A DNA stretch of 64,000 nt from Nereida ignava (GCF_001049735.1 NZ_CVPC01000006.1:1-64000), one strand, 5' to 3'; counted from the first letter of the stretch, positions 24,576 to 33,137 are shown. Program-made: numbers and translations. Notes: a model not told the origin generated them from the sequence alone.

Positions 24576-25034
24576 ATGGCTAATTTAGATTCTATTGATA
24601 ACGCTTTGCTAGCTGCTTTGCAGGACGACGCTACTGTTAGTCTTGATCAGTTGGCCGAACATGCAAACCTGTCTCGTAATGCGTGCTGGCGGCGAATAAA
24701 GGCGATGGAGGCGACGGGGTTGATACGCAAGCGTGTGACGCTGCTTGATCCAGAACAGGCGGGCTGCCCGCTTTTGGTTTTTGTAATGGTGCGGACGAAT
24801 AATCACGATGCGGAATGGATGCGTTTGTTCAACCGTGCTGTCAGCTTGTTTCCTGAAATTGTTGGTGCACACCGAATGACCGGTGATCTTGATTATGTCC
24901 TGCGCGTGCGTGTCGCGGATGTTGCGGCGTATGATCGGTTTTACAAAAAGTTTATCGCGCAGGTTGCGGTTTCCGATATCTCTGCAAGCTTTGTTATGGA
25001 AGACATCAAGGATACCACTGCGTTGCCGTTATGA
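24576..25034 (+). CDS. Lrp/AsnC-family transcriptional regulator
   Basis: A 152-residue feast/famine regulator. Residues 1-60 hold the helix-turn-helix (DSIDNALLAALQ, then LAEHANLSRNACWRRIKAME), and residues about 65-150 form the RAM ligand-binding domain with GAHRMTGDLDYVLRV. It would act as an octamer sensing an amino acid. No transporter or amino-acid enzyme sits next to it. Autoregulation is suggested by the inverted repeat directly ahead of its start. The ATG has no good Shine-Dalgarno sequence; GGGAT within the repeat is the nearest. Confidence 0.91.
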   Translation: MANLDSIDNALLAALQDDATVSLDQLAEHANLSRNACWRRIKAMEATGLIRKRVTLLDPEQAGCPLLVFVMVRTNNHDAEWMRLFNRAVSLFPEIVGAHRMTGDLDYVLRVRVADVAAYDRFYKKFIAQVAVSDISASFVMEDIKDTTALPL

Positions 25035-25073
25035 TGGTGCGGTGTGGGCGTGTAATTGGCGGAGGAAGTAACG

Positions 25074-25523
25074 ATGGATAACGTGATCAAAACAAGCGCG
25101 GACGCATTGGAAGATGATGTGTTGCCAAAGATGCGCGCCGCAAGCGCGGCAGGCACCGAGGATGAAGAACTGCCATCCGCAATGACCCAAGCGGTCAGTA
25201 AGAAAAGCCCCGCACAATGGGCTTATGAACGGGTGGTTTTGTACCTTAAGAAGTTTGAAGAAACGCTTGACGCCGAGCATGAGGCGGCAATGGGTTTCGC
25301 GGGTGGCGAGGCAGGCGTGCTGCGGATTGAAGGCATGGGATATTTTGACCCTGATATTGTTACGTTCTACGGCACGGACGCAGCAGGCGCCAAGACGCAG
25401 TTGGTACAGCACGTCACCCAGCTTAATGTGATGTTGCGCGCAATTCCCAAAGAGGTTGACGCGCCTGAGCCTAACCGGATTGGCTTCCGCCTTGCCGAGC
25501 AGCTTGAAAAGCCTGTTGCCTAA
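25074..25523 (+). CDS. Conserved protein, probably DUF6173 family
   Basis: A 149-residue soluble protein of unknown function. It appears to match the DUF6173 family, in which a segment like GMGYFDPDIVTFYG is typical; this is from memory. The ATG at 25074 follows the near-ideal ribosome-binding site GGAGGAAG at 7-nt spacing, which decides the start over a TTG 18 bp upstream. It starts about 40 bp after the Lrp-type regulator in the same direction and may be co-transcribed. No membrane helix is present. Confidence 0.8.
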   Translation: MDNVIKTSADALEDDVLPKMRAASAAGTEDEELPSAMTQAVSKKSPAQWAYERVVLYLKKFEETLDAEHEAAMGFAGGEAGVLRIEGMGYFDPDIVTFYGTDAAGAKTQLVQHVTQLNVMLRAIPKEVDAPEPNRIGFRLAEQLEKPVA

Positions 25524-25625
25524 GCCGGTGTGAGCAGTGTCGCAGGGGCAGTGAAATCACTAGAAATGCGTGCAAATATGCTTTATGCGCGCCTCAAGAA
25601 TACTTAGCTAAACGGGAAATTAGAC

Positions 25626-25766
25626 ATGGCTGATGACAAGCACGAGCACGGTAAAATGGACATCGAAGTCCAAGAGAAAACTTTTGCGGGCTTCGTAAAA
25701 TTCACAACGTGGAGTGTGGTGATCATCATTGCGACGTTGATCTTGCTCGCCATTATTGGCGGATAA
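25626..25766 (+). CDS. aa3-type cytochrome c oxidase subunit IV
   Basis: A 46-residue single-helix protein of the small bacterial COX IV family. The sequence begins MADDKHEHGKMDIEVQEKTF, includes the conserved EKTF-GF-KF block, and ends in a hydrophobic helix IIIATLILLAII. In Rhodobacter and Paracoccus this subunit is an accessory part of the aa3 oxidase. No other oxidase subunit is in the window, which is normal, since this gene is often separate. It is easily missed because of its length. Confidence 0.9.
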   Translation: MADDKHEHGKMDIEVQEKTFAGFVKFTTWSVVIIIATLILLAIIGG

Positions 25767-25770
25767 GCGG

Positions 25771-26394
25771 ATGAAAACGCGGAGCATTGCTGCACTTTTC
25801 ACAGCGGCGGTGCTGCTGGCGGGGTGCCTGACACCCCCTCAGGACCTGCCAACCGCGACAGATAGTGAAATCCGCGAGAGCGTTTATCGCCACGACGGCC
25901 CTCCCGCCCTTTCTTTGATTACTGTTGTAAGTAACGGTACTAATTCCGGCGCCCACAGCGCCCTGCTGGTCAACGGATCGCAGCGCGTTTTGTTTGACCC
26001 AGCTGGGAGTTTTGAGGCCAAGTCAATCCCCGAGCGTGGTGATGTGCTTTACGGTATTACGCCACTTTATAAGCGATTTTATATTGGTGCCCATGCCCGC
26101 ATTACCCACCGTGTGGTTGAGCAAACGATCGAAGTGCCCGCGGGTGTGGCCGAGCAAGCCCTTCAGTTGGTGATCAACAACGGCGCTGTCCCTGCGGCGG
26201 GGTGCACCCGAAGCATCACGAGCATCTTGAGCCAGCTTGACGGCTTTGAAAGCATTGGCACGACATACTTTCCCAACAAAGCGCGCGAGCGGTTTGGCGC
26301 ACTTTCCGGTGTAACGGAACAAGAATATTATGAGACGGATGACGGCAATAAAGCCGTGGCGCTTTCGCAGTATATTGATGTTGATCTGGACTAA
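25771..26394 (+). CDS. Putative lipoprotein, possible permuted papain-like fold
   Basis: A 207-residue protein with a lipoprotein signal peptide and lipobox LLAGC (C19). The mature part has a GAHSALLV segment (H62), an FDPAGSF strand, and later AAGCTRSIT (C145). This order, His before Cys at the start of a helix, is that of the permuted NlpC/P60-like enzymes such as LRAT and YiiX. I infer a possible cysteine amidase or acyltransferase in the periplasm; there is no direct proof. I chose the ATG at 25771 because it begins the signal peptide; it lies 4 bp after the oxidase subunit IV stop. Confidence 0.78.
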   Translation: MKTRSIAALFTAAVLLAGCLTPPQDLPTATDSEIRESVYRHDGPPALSLITVVSNGTNSGAHSALLVNGSQRVLFDPAGSFEAKSIPERGDVLYGITPLYKRFYIGAHARITHRVVEQTIEVPAGVAEQALQLVINNGAVPAAGCTRSITSILSQLDGFESIGTTYFPNKARERFGALSGVTEQEYYETDDGNKAVALSQYIDVDLD

Positions 26395-26406
26395 CGCGCT
26401 GGCACT

Positions 26407-26745
26407 TTAACCAAAACCACCAGTGAGATAGAGCATCCCGTAAAGTGTCGCTGCACCCAAAACGATTGCCCAAAGGACGTTGCGTGTCCAAACACCAACG
26501 GCCAACGTGACAATCGCGGCTGACAGGCGCGCGGGGTCCACTTCACCGTTTGTCGCAGGCGGAAACAGCACAACCGGTGCAATCAGCGCGGGCAAAACAG
26601 CAACGGCCGTGTAGCGAAGGTGTCGCAAAATCCATTCTGGCAATTCACGGTCACCGATCAGGCCCAAAAATGAAAAGCGGCTAATGAAGGTCCCAAGCGC
26701 TAAAACACCGATAATTAGCCAAACTTTTACATCATCCGAAATCAT
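26407..26745 (-). CDS. azlD: AzlD-family branched-chain amino acid exporter subunit
   Basis: A 112-residue membrane protein with about four hydrophobic helices. It contains the AzlD pattern TFISRFSFLGL and the RYTAVAVLPALIAPVVL stretch. AzlD works with AzlC as a small exporter of branched-chain amino acids. Its ATG overlaps the azlC stop (ATGA), so the two are coupled. It is convergent with the lipoprotein gene. Confidence 0.9.
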   Translation of the reverse strand: MISDDVKVWLIIGVLALGTFISRFSFLGLIGDRELPEWILRHLRYTAVAVLPALIAPVVLFPPATNGEVDPARLSAAIVTLAVGVWTRNVLWAIVLGAATLYGMLYLTGGFG

Positions 26746-27455
26746 GACTTAGGCTCCTTTTTCAGCATCAACTCAGCCTGAGCGCCCGCGATCATAGCCG
26801 CGATGCCTGCGATGATAATTCCAAGGCTATAGGGCACATTCATGCACAATAGGGCCACTACAACAGACGTCGCCGCGGCAATAACGTGTGGCAGTGTGCG
26901 CAAAGCAGGTGCGATAAGTGCGAGGAACGTAATCGGGATCGCAAAGTCGAGCGCATATTCCGGCGGAATAGAGCTTCCCAGTTTTGCCCCAACGTAGGTC
27001 ATCGCATACCACGTTGAGCAAATGGGTGTGACGGTGCCCGCAAAATAGCGCAGCTTTTGGGGGAGGGTCCAAGCGGTTTCGTCTTGGAATTTTTGATCCG
27101 CAAGTGCGTATGTTTGGTCCACCATCGAATAGCTCACAAGCGCACGTTGCCAAAGGCCGGCTTTGCCCAGATGCGGCACCATTGCGGCGGAATACATGGC
27201 CATGCGCAGGTTCACAGCAAGCGATGTTGCCAGCACGATAAGCGTGGGTGCGTCCTCGACCATAAGCTGCACTGCTGTGAATTGCGCGGCTCCCGCGATG
27301 ACCAAAACGCCAAAGCCCATGACTTCTGCAATGTTTAATCCGGCTTCCGTGCCCACGACCCCAAACAACAGTCCAAATGGTGCGATGACCAAAAGAAACG
27401 GCAGGCCGTCGCGGAAGCCCTGCAGATATGTCGATTTCGCGGTGGTAGATGACAT
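26742..27455 (-). CDS. azlC: AzlC-family branched-chain amino acid exporter
   Basis: A 237-residue inner-membrane protein of the AzlC/YgaZ family. The N-terminal FRDGLPFLLVIAPFGLLFGV and the following GAAQFTAVQLM segment are diagnostic, and the remainder is strongly hydrophobic. With AzlD it would export leucine, isoleucine, valine or analogues. The pair diverges from fdhD with about 55 bp between starts. No regulator is next to it; AzlB-like Lrp proteins control the family in Bacillus, and an Lrp protein is encoded about 1.7 kb away. Confidence 0.92.
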   Translation of the reverse strand: MSSTTAKSTYLQGFRDGLPFLLVIAPFGLLFGVVGTEAGLNIAEVMGFGVLVIAGAAQFTAVQLMVEDAPTLIVLATSLAVNLRMAMYSAAMVPHLGKAGLWQRALVSYSMVDQTYALADQKFQDETAWTLPQKLRYFAGTVTPICSTWYAMTYVGAKLGSSIPPEYALDFAIPITFLALIAPALRTLPHVIAAATSVVVALLCMNVPYSLGIIIAGIAAMIAGAQAELMLKKEPKS

Positions 27456-27510
27456 TGTGACTCTCTAGGTTATTCGAGACATGACTTAGACGAGTGTCAG
27501 GGGGATGCAA

Positions 27511-28398
27511 ATGGCTGATGAGGCAGATTACATTATCGCGCCAGATCCACTGGGTGCGCGCGGTGGTTTGCGCCTGACGCGTTCGGTTGCGGGGGTGGAT
27601 CATACTGGTGCTCAGATTGAGACGCCCGTGGTCGAAGAACGTCCTTTGACCATCTATTTGAACAGTCAGGAAATCGTCACGGCGATGACGATTGGTGACT
27701 TCCCTCAATACCTCGCGCTTGGGTTTTTGCGCAACCAAGGGATGCTTGATGATGCTTCTGACGTCACTGGCGTAGACTACGATGAAGAGCTTGAGACTGT
27801 GGTTGTGCGCACGGCCAATCAGACGGTGTTTGAGGATAAACTCAAGAAAAAGACACGCACCAGCGGCTGTGCTGTTGGGACAGTTTTTGGTGATATGATG
27901 GAGGGCCTTGAGGGCGTGACGTTGCCCCAAGTGCCTGTGAAAACGTCATGGCTTTACGCATTAGCGCATCAGATTAACACGACACCCAGCCTTTATCTGA
28001 CCTCAGGTGCTATTCACGGCACGGTGCTTTGCCAACAAGATCGTCCCCTCGTTTATATGGAGGACGTTGGTCGCCATAACGCAGTTGATAAAGTAGCTGG
28101 CTGGATGCTGTCAGAGGGTGTCAGCCCATCGGACAAGATTTTGTACACCACAGGCCGCCTTACATCGGAGATGGTGATCAAAACAGCGATGATGGGTATT
28201 CCGGCCTTGGTGTCACGTTCTGGCTTTACGGCATGGGGCGTCGAGATTGCCCAGCAAGTTGGTTTGACGTTGATTGGCCGGATGCGTGGGCAGCGGTTTG
28301 TCTGTTTGGCTGGAAATGACCGGTTGGTGCGCGATGCTGATCTTGCCTGCGTTCGCGACGAGCCATCGAAATCTGGCCGTAAGGGAGCGAAGCAATGA
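27511..28398 (+). CDS. fdhD: Formate dehydrogenase accessory sulfurtransferase
   Basis: FdhD passes sulfur from a cysteine desulfurase to the bis-MGD cofactor of formate dehydrogenase. From the ATG at 27511 the protein has 295 residues. The family features MEDVGRHNAVDK and TGRLTSEMVIK are present. The usual C-x-x-C of the mobile loop is reduced: TSGC120-A-V-G123 keeps the first Cys only. I prefer 27511 over 27505 because the AGGGG ribosome-binding site then has normal spacing. It begins the fdhD-mobA-mobB-moeA unit, each junction being a 4-bp overlap. Confidence 0.93.
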   Translation: MADEADYIIAPDPLGARGGLRLTRSVAGVDHTGAQIETPVVEERPLTIYLNSQEIVTAMTIGDFPQYLALGFLRNQGMLDDASDVTGVDYDEELETVVVRTANQTVFEDKLKKKTRTSGCAVGTVFGDMMEGLEGVTLPQVPVKTSWLYALAHQINTTPSLYLTSGAIHGTVLCQQDRPLVYMEDVGRHNAVDKVAGWMLSEGVSPSDKILYTTGRLTSEMVIKTAMMGIPALVSRSGFTAWGVEIAQQVGLTLIGRMRGQRFVCLAGNDRLVRDADLACVRDEPSKSGRKGAKQ

Positions 28399-28985
28399 AG
28401 CAACCCTTCGGTGTTATTCTGGCGGGTGGCCAAGCACGCCGGATGGGCGGCGGGGACAAGGCGCTTTTGCAGCTTGGCGGCACAACGTTGCTTGAGCTGG
28501 TGATTGAGCGTCTTGAACCGCAAGTGGCGGGGCTGTGCCTTAACGCCAATGGTGATTCTGCGCGGTTTGGCCAAATTGGTCATGACGTGGTTGCTGACAG
28601 TATCGGTGGGTTTGTTGGTCCTCTTGCGGGTGTTCTTGCGGGTCTTGATTGGGCGGCTGAGCAGGGTGCGGAAACGGTTGTAAGCGTTGCTGCGGACACG
28701 CCGTTTTTCCCATGTGATTTGACGCCCCGTTTGATGATGGCTGCTGATAATATGACCCACCCGCTGGCTTTGGCGGCAACGGATGGCCGTCATCCTACGT
28801 TTGGAATTTGGCCAGTCGCCTTGCGCGATGATCTGCGCGCGGCCTTGCAAGGGGGCCTGCGCAAAGTCGTCGCGTGGACCGATCAGCATCATGCGGCAGC
28901 CGCTTCGTTTGAAGTTGGCTCTTTTGATCCGTTCTTTAATATCAATACGCCTGAAGATTTGGCGCAGGCGGAGCGGTACTTATGA
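28395..28985 (+). CDS. mobA: Molybdenum cofactor guanylyltransferase
   Basis: MobA transfers GMP from GTP to Mo-molybdopterin to make the bis-MGD cofactor used by DMSO-reductase-family enzymes. The 196-residue protein begins with the nucleotidyltransferase signature ILAGGQARRMGGGDKALL, and the later VAADTPFFP carries the Mg-binding aspartate. It overlaps fdhD and mobB by 4 bp each, as expected for a cell that makes bis-MGD formate dehydrogenase. Confidence 0.95.
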   Translation: MKQPFGVILAGGQARRMGGGDKALLQLGGTTLLELVIERLEPQVAGLCLNANGDSARFGQIGHDVVADSIGGFVGPLAGVLAGLDWAAEQGAETVVSVAADTPFFPCDLTPRLMMAADNMTHPLALAATDGRHPTFGIWPVALRDDLRAALQGGLRKVVAWTDQHHAAAASFEVGSFDPFFNINTPEDLAQAERYL

Positions 28986-29476
28986 CGGAGCAAAAGGTTT
29001 TTGGTGTCATTGGCTGGAAAAACGCAGGAAAGACGGGCCTGATGGAGCGGCTTGTGGCTGAAATTACCGCGCGCGGTTTTTCAGTTAGCACGTTGAAGCA
29101 TGCGCATCATAATTTCGACATCGACCAGCAGGGCAAAGACAGCTACCGCCACCGCGATGCAGGCGCACAACAAGTGCTTTTGGCCAGTGCAAACCGGTGG
29201 GCGTTGATGACTGAATTGCGCGGAGAGGCTGAGCCACCGCTTGAGAAATTGCTGGCACAGCTGGCGCCCGTTGACTTGGTTTTGGTCGAAGGCTTCAAAC
29301 GGGACACGCACCCCAAAGTGTGTGCTTACCGGCAGCAAACATCCCAATCCATGATCGAGGACGCATCGGTATTAGCCTATGCCACTGACACAGTGCTTGA
29401 TACGCCAAAACCGCAATTTGATTTGGATGATACCGTCGCGATTACGGATTTCATCTGCGCAAAGGCGGGTCTGTGA
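28982..29476 (+). CDS. mobB: Molybdopterin-guanine dinucleotide biosynthesis protein B
   Basis: A 164-residue P-loop GTPase-like protein that assists MobA. The Walker A loop GWKNAGKTGLM is near the N-terminus, followed by TLKHAHHNFDID and SYRHRDAGA, all typical of MobB. The GFKRD segment after VLVE is also conserved. It overlaps mobA and the fused moeA gene by 4 bp at each end. Confidence 0.94.
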   Translation: MTEQKVFGVIGWKNAGKTGLMERLVAEITARGFSVSTLKHAHHNFDIDQQGKDSYRHRDAGAQQVLLASANRWALMTELRGEAEPPLEKLLAQLAPVDLVLVEGFKRDTHPKVCAYRQQTSQSMIEDASVLAYATDTVLDTPKPQFDLDDTVAITDFICAKAGL

Positions 29477-31635
29477 GCTTCGATCAGATCATCGCGGTCG
29501 ATTGGTCATCTTCCTCGACGCCATCTTCGGCCAAGCCCGTTGCGAACGCGATTTATGTTGGCTTAAAGGTGCGCGGGCAGCCAGTAGACATGCAGTATTT
29601 TCGAACGCGGCTGTCGGCGATGGATGCTATTTGCGCGATGCTTAATAGGGCGCAAGATGCTGGCTCGCGGGTTCTCGTCGGGTTCGATTTTGGTTTCGGC
29701 TACCCACAGGGTTTTGCACAGGCTCTGACGGGGCAATCTTCTGCGCTTGGCGTATGGGATTGGCTGGCCGAACGCATTGAAGATGGGCCGGACAACAAAA
29801 ATAATCGCTTTGAAGTGGCCGATCAGATCAACCGCGCTTTGGATAGTATCGGACCTTTTTGGGGGTGCCCGAGGGGTGCTGAAACCGATGCGTTGCGCCA
29901 ACGCGGGTCCGAGCGGGACCCCCGGCAGTTCCCTGAGCGCCGCACGGTCGAGGCATTGACCTCAAGCGCGCAACCAATGTGGAAGCTCTACACTCCGGGC
30001 TCTGTTGGTGGGCAGTCTCTTGTGGGGTTGCCGATGTTGGCCAAGCTGCGGGTGCGCTACGGCGGCGGCATTACAGTTTGGCCGTTTGAGACAGGTTTTG
30101 CAAAGCCCGCAACAAATATTGTACTGGCTGAAATTTACCCGTCATTGTTTGATGCAACGCTTCGCATGGGCGATGATGGAACGATATTTGATGTGCTCGA
30201 CGCGCGTCAGGTCCGCGCGGTTTGCGAGGCGTTTGAGAATGCTGAGTTGGACGCGCTTTTTGGCGCAGGTTTCGATCAGACGACGGACGCGAAAGCTGCG
30301 CAGATTGCCTCGGAAGAAGGGTGGATATTGGGTGTGCGAAAGCAAAAAACAGATGGCGACAGCTTGACGCCTCCGCCTCTTGGGAACGACTGTTTTGCGA
30401 TGCCGCAAGGCGTCAGTTGGACGCCCGTGGATCAGGCGCTGGATCAGTTGAAAAAGCGGGTTCGTGCCGTAACAGCTACAGAAACCATTGCGGTGAAAGA
30501 CGCGGTGGGGCGCTACCTTGCGAGTGATGTTTTCGCACAGCGCGCAAACCCACCACACGCTAATTGCGCGGTCGACGGGTATGGGTTTTCGGCAGATGCG
30601 ATCTTGGAAGGGCCCAACGAATTACCCGTTGTTATGGGGCGCGCCGCCGCTGGCGCGCCGTTTTCGGGTGCTGTTCCAAAAGGTCATGCAATCCGTATTT
30701 TGACGGGCGCGGTTGTCCCGATCGGTGTTGATACGGTTGTACTTGAAGAGGATTGCACTGTTGAGGCGGATGAGCAGGGGCAGCCCATTCGCATCGCTTT
30801 CCACGGAGGCCTACGCAAAGGCGCCAACACGCGCAAGGCTGGTGAAGATGTTATGAAAGGTGATGTGATGCTGCGCGCTTCGCGTAAAATCACCCCTGCG
30901 GATGCAGCGTTTCTGACGGCTGGTGGGATTAGTGATATTGACGTTCGCGCACCCCTTCGTGTTGCAGTTATTTCTACCGGTGATGAGTTGGTCGAGGCGG
31001 GCAGTACCGCCAGAGCGGGTCGAATTTTTGATGCAAATCGCCCCATGCTTTTGTCGATGATCACGGCTTGGGGGTTTGAACCTGTTGATATGGGGATCAT
31101 CCGCGATGATCCGGACGCATTGAAGGCAGCACTTGATGAAGCGGCTAAGTCTGCGGATGTGATCCTGACATCAGGTGGCGCATCCGCGGGTGATGAGGAC
31201 CACGTTTCAAAGCTGTTGCAAAGTTCAGGCTCGCTTGCGTGGTGGCGGATTGCGGTCAAACCCGGGCGGCCGCTGGCATTGGCGATGTGGGGCGGTGTGC
31301 CTGTGTTCGGCCTGCCTGGAAATCCCGTTGCAGCCTTTGTCTGCACAGCTATTTTTGCACGTCCCGCGATGATCTGTTTGGCTGGTGGGGATTTCGCAGC
31401 ACCGCAAGCAGTGACCGTACCCGCGGGTTTTTCAAAGCGTAAAAAAGAAGGCCGCCGCGAGTTTCTGCGGGCCCGTCTGCGTAACGGTGTTGCCGAGGTT
31501 TTTGCCTCAGAAGGGTCTGGCCGGATTGGTGGGCTGTCGTGGGCCGAAGGGCTGGTGGAGTTGCCAGACGAGGCGCAGGATATCACCCTTGGGACACCCG
31601 TTCTCTACATTCCGTTTTCAAGTCTTGGTCTGTAG
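29473..31635 (+). CDS. moeA: DUF429-like domain fused to molybdopterin molybdotransferase MoeA
   Basis: A 720-residue fusion. Residues from about 316 to 720 are a complete MoeA, which inserts molybdate into adenylated molybdopterin; PPHANCAVDGYGF, TGDELVEAG, TSGGASAGDEDHV and GLPGNPVAAF are visible. Residues 1-310 are a separate domain whose spaced acidic residues (IAVD10WS, VGFD72FGFGYP, LAE220IYPSLF, D272 in DAKAAQIA) follow the RNase H-fold pattern of DUF429 proteins. Normal MoeA is about 400 residues, so the extra part is a true addition and not a wrong start: codon use and frame are continuous, and the start overlaps mobB (ATGA). The role of the added domain is unknown; cofactor handling is a guess from context. 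Confidence 0.88.
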   Translation: MSFDQIIAVDWSSSSTPSSAKPVANAIYVGLKVRGQPVDMQYFRTRLSAMDAICAMLNRAQDAGSRVLVGFDFGFGYPQGFAQALTGQSSALGVWDWLAERIEDGPDNKNNRFEVADQINRALDSIGPFWGCPRGAETDALRQRGSERDPRQFPERRTVEALTSSAQPMWKLYTPGSVGGQSLVGLPMLAKLRVRYGGGITVWPFETGFAKPATNIVLAEIYPSLFDATLRMGDDGTIFDVLDARQVRAVCEAFENAELDALFGAGFDQTTDAKAAQIASEEGWILGVRKQKTDGDSLTPPPLGNDCFAMPQGVSWTPVDQALDQLKKRVRAVTATETIAVKDAVGRYLASDVFAQRANPPHANCAVDGYGFSADAILEGPNELPVVMGRAAAGAPFSGAVPKGHAIRILTGAVVPIGVDTVVLEEDCTVEADEQGQPIRIAFHGGLRKGANTRKAGEDVMKGDVMLRASRKITPADAAFLTAGGISDIDVRAPLRVAVISTGDELVEAGSTARAGRIFDANRPMLLSMITAWGFEPVDMGIIRDDPDALKAALDEAAKSADVILTSGGASAGDEDHVSKLLQSSGSLAWWRIAVKPGRPLALAMWGGVPVFGLPGNPVAAFVCTAIFARPAMICLAGGDFAAPQAVTVPAGFSKRKKEGRREFLRARLRNGVAEVFASEGSGRIGGLSWAEGLVELPDEAQDITLGTPVLYIPFSSLGL

Positions 31636-31637
31636 GT

Positions 31638-32660
31638 TTAGCTGAACATTCCGGCCACACGACCTAAAAGCATGAATGCCAATGCGGTGCGTGTTGTGGA
31701 CAGTTTTGCCAATTCCGCATCGGATGCGTGTGGTTCAAATTCCATCATGACTTTGTCAAATCGGCGCAAAAAGTGGTGCGCTGCGTCCCGAAAGATGACG
31801 TCTTCTTTCATGCGTCCTGCGGTTAGGGCCAGGGATGATCTGTCGCGTACACCGCCAAGGGCTGCAATCGCGGGGCCGCGCTCACCTTGCGCAAAGCGCC
31901 GCCACAGCTCTGGTTTGGCGCGATCATGGCGCAGGTCGTCCATGTAGATGCCCTCTTGGCTCAGCAGGGTCAGCATGTCTTGTGCGGCGGTGATCAGTTG
32001 GCTGGCGCGGTGATCTTTTAGGGCCTTGCGAAGTGCGGCGAAGCCAACGGTGTCTTCGGCGGTCTCGGGGAAATTGAGTGCGCGGATGAAATCTTCGTTT
32101 TCAAGCGCGGGCTGCAGCGCTTCCATCGGTGTGCCGAGGGGAAGGGCGGTTTGCCCGTCCGCGCTGGTGGTTGCTTTGATTGCATCGATGCTGATGCGCG
32201 GGGCATCAGAACGGCTTGAAGTGAATGTTGCCAGCGCCGAAGATGTTTCGCGCGCTGTGGCTGCGATTTCTTCGAGCTTTTTCTCAACGTCTGGGCGCGT
32301 CGTTTCAGTGACGGCCTTCTGTTGCTCAAGATATGTTTTGCGCATCCCGTCGATGGCCGAATGCAACCTGCCGCTTTCTTCGCGCATCACACGGATCGAA
32401 CGCGCTGCCGTTGCAGCGACCCAAATTAACGCCACGGGCATAAAAACCGCGAGTAGGACCATAACGAACTGAAGGCTGTTGAATGATCCTTCTGTCGGCA
32501 GCATCAAAAAGAATACCGCTGAACCGATTAACCACACAAGCGTCAGCGCTGCTGCGATCACCTCGGTCGAGGAAATCGCGCTGCGTTCGGGCGGGGCAAG
32601 CAAGTCATTTTTCGGCTGTGACTTGGATTGAGGCTGTGAATGCGGTGAGGTTGTGGCCAT
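31638..32660 (-). CDS. Conserved membrane protein of unknown function
   Basis: A 340-residue protein with a Ser/Pro/Gln-rich cytoplasmic start, two membrane helices (about 33-55 and 63-85), a helical coiled-coil-like stretch (about 88-150), and a globular C-terminal half rich in Arg and Asp. I recognise no family. It follows greA by 6 bp on the same strand and may be read with it. Starting at the ATG at 32660 is as likely as at the GTG one codon upstream. It is convergent with the moeA fusion with almost no gap. Confidence 0.78.
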   Translation of the reverse strand: MATTSPHSQPQSKSQPKNDLLAPPERSAISSTEVIAAALTLVWLIGSAVFFLMLPTEGSFNSLQFVMVLLAVFMPVALIWVAATAARSIRVMREESGRLHSAIDGMRKTYLEQQKAVTETTRPDVEKKLEEIAATARETSSALATFTSSRSDAPRISIDAIKATTSADGQTALPLGTPMEALQPALENEDFIRALNFPETAEDTVGFAALRKALKDHRASQLITAAQDMLTLLSQEGIYMDDLRHDRAKPELWRRFAQGERGPAIAALGGVRDRSSLALTAGRMKEDVIFRDAAHHFLRRFDKVMMEFEPHASDAELAKLSTTRTALAFMLLGRVAGMFS

Positions 32661-32666
32661 CACGAG

Positions 32667-33137
32667 TTACGAAAATTTCACGGACAGAATTTCGTAAGAC
32701 CGCGTGCCACCGGGGGTGCGGACCTCGATGCTGTCACCTTCTTCTTTCCCGATCAAAGCGCGCGCCAACGGCGAGGCGATGTTCAGCAGGCCGCGCTCAA
32801 TGTCGGCTTCTGGCTCACCCACAACTTGATAGGTCTTTTCTTCATCGGTGTCTTCGTCAACCAATTCAACATGCGCGCCGAACTTGACGGTGCCCGACAT
32901 TTTTGAGGTGTCAATGATATCTGCACGGCTGAGGATAGCCTCCAGCTCTGCGATGCGGCCTTCGATAAAGCTCTGTTTTTCACGGGCAGAGTGGTACTCG
33001 GCGTTCTCTTTAAGATCGCCCAATTCACGCGCTTCCGCGATCGCTGCGATGATCTCGGGGCGATCCTTAGATTTCAGTCCCTTTAACTCCGCATCAAGTC
33101 GATCTGCGCCAGCTTTTGTGAGAGGAATTTTATCCAT
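32667..33137 (-). CDS. greA: Transcription elongation factor GreA
   Basis: GreA rescues backtracked RNA polymerase by stimulating cleavage of the nascent RNA. The 156-residue protein has the N-terminal antiparallel coiled coil (about 10-75), with the tip acidic residues in [13 protein letters not shown], and the C-terminal FKBP-like domain with [16 protein letters not shown]. Length and motifs are exactly those of the family. It diverges from the ETF-quinone oxidoreductase gene by about 208 bp. Confidence 0.96.
   Translation of the reverse strand: MDKIPLTKAGADRLDAELKGLKSKDRPEIIAAIAEARELGDLKENAEYHSAREKQSFIEGRIAELEAILSRADIIDTSKMSGTVKFGAHVELVDEDTDEEKTYQVVGEPEADIERGLLNIASPLARALIGKEEGDSIEVRTPGGTRSYEILSVKFS

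Noticed and set aside
26827-27930. Minus-strand frame of 367 codons spanning azlC and fdhD
   Set aside because: It crosses two well-supported genes in another frame, including their divergent promoter region, and its sequence looks random.
28053-28892. Minus-strand frame of 279 codons opposite fdhD-mobA
   Set aside because: Both opposite genes are complete and conserved; the frame has no recognisable feature.
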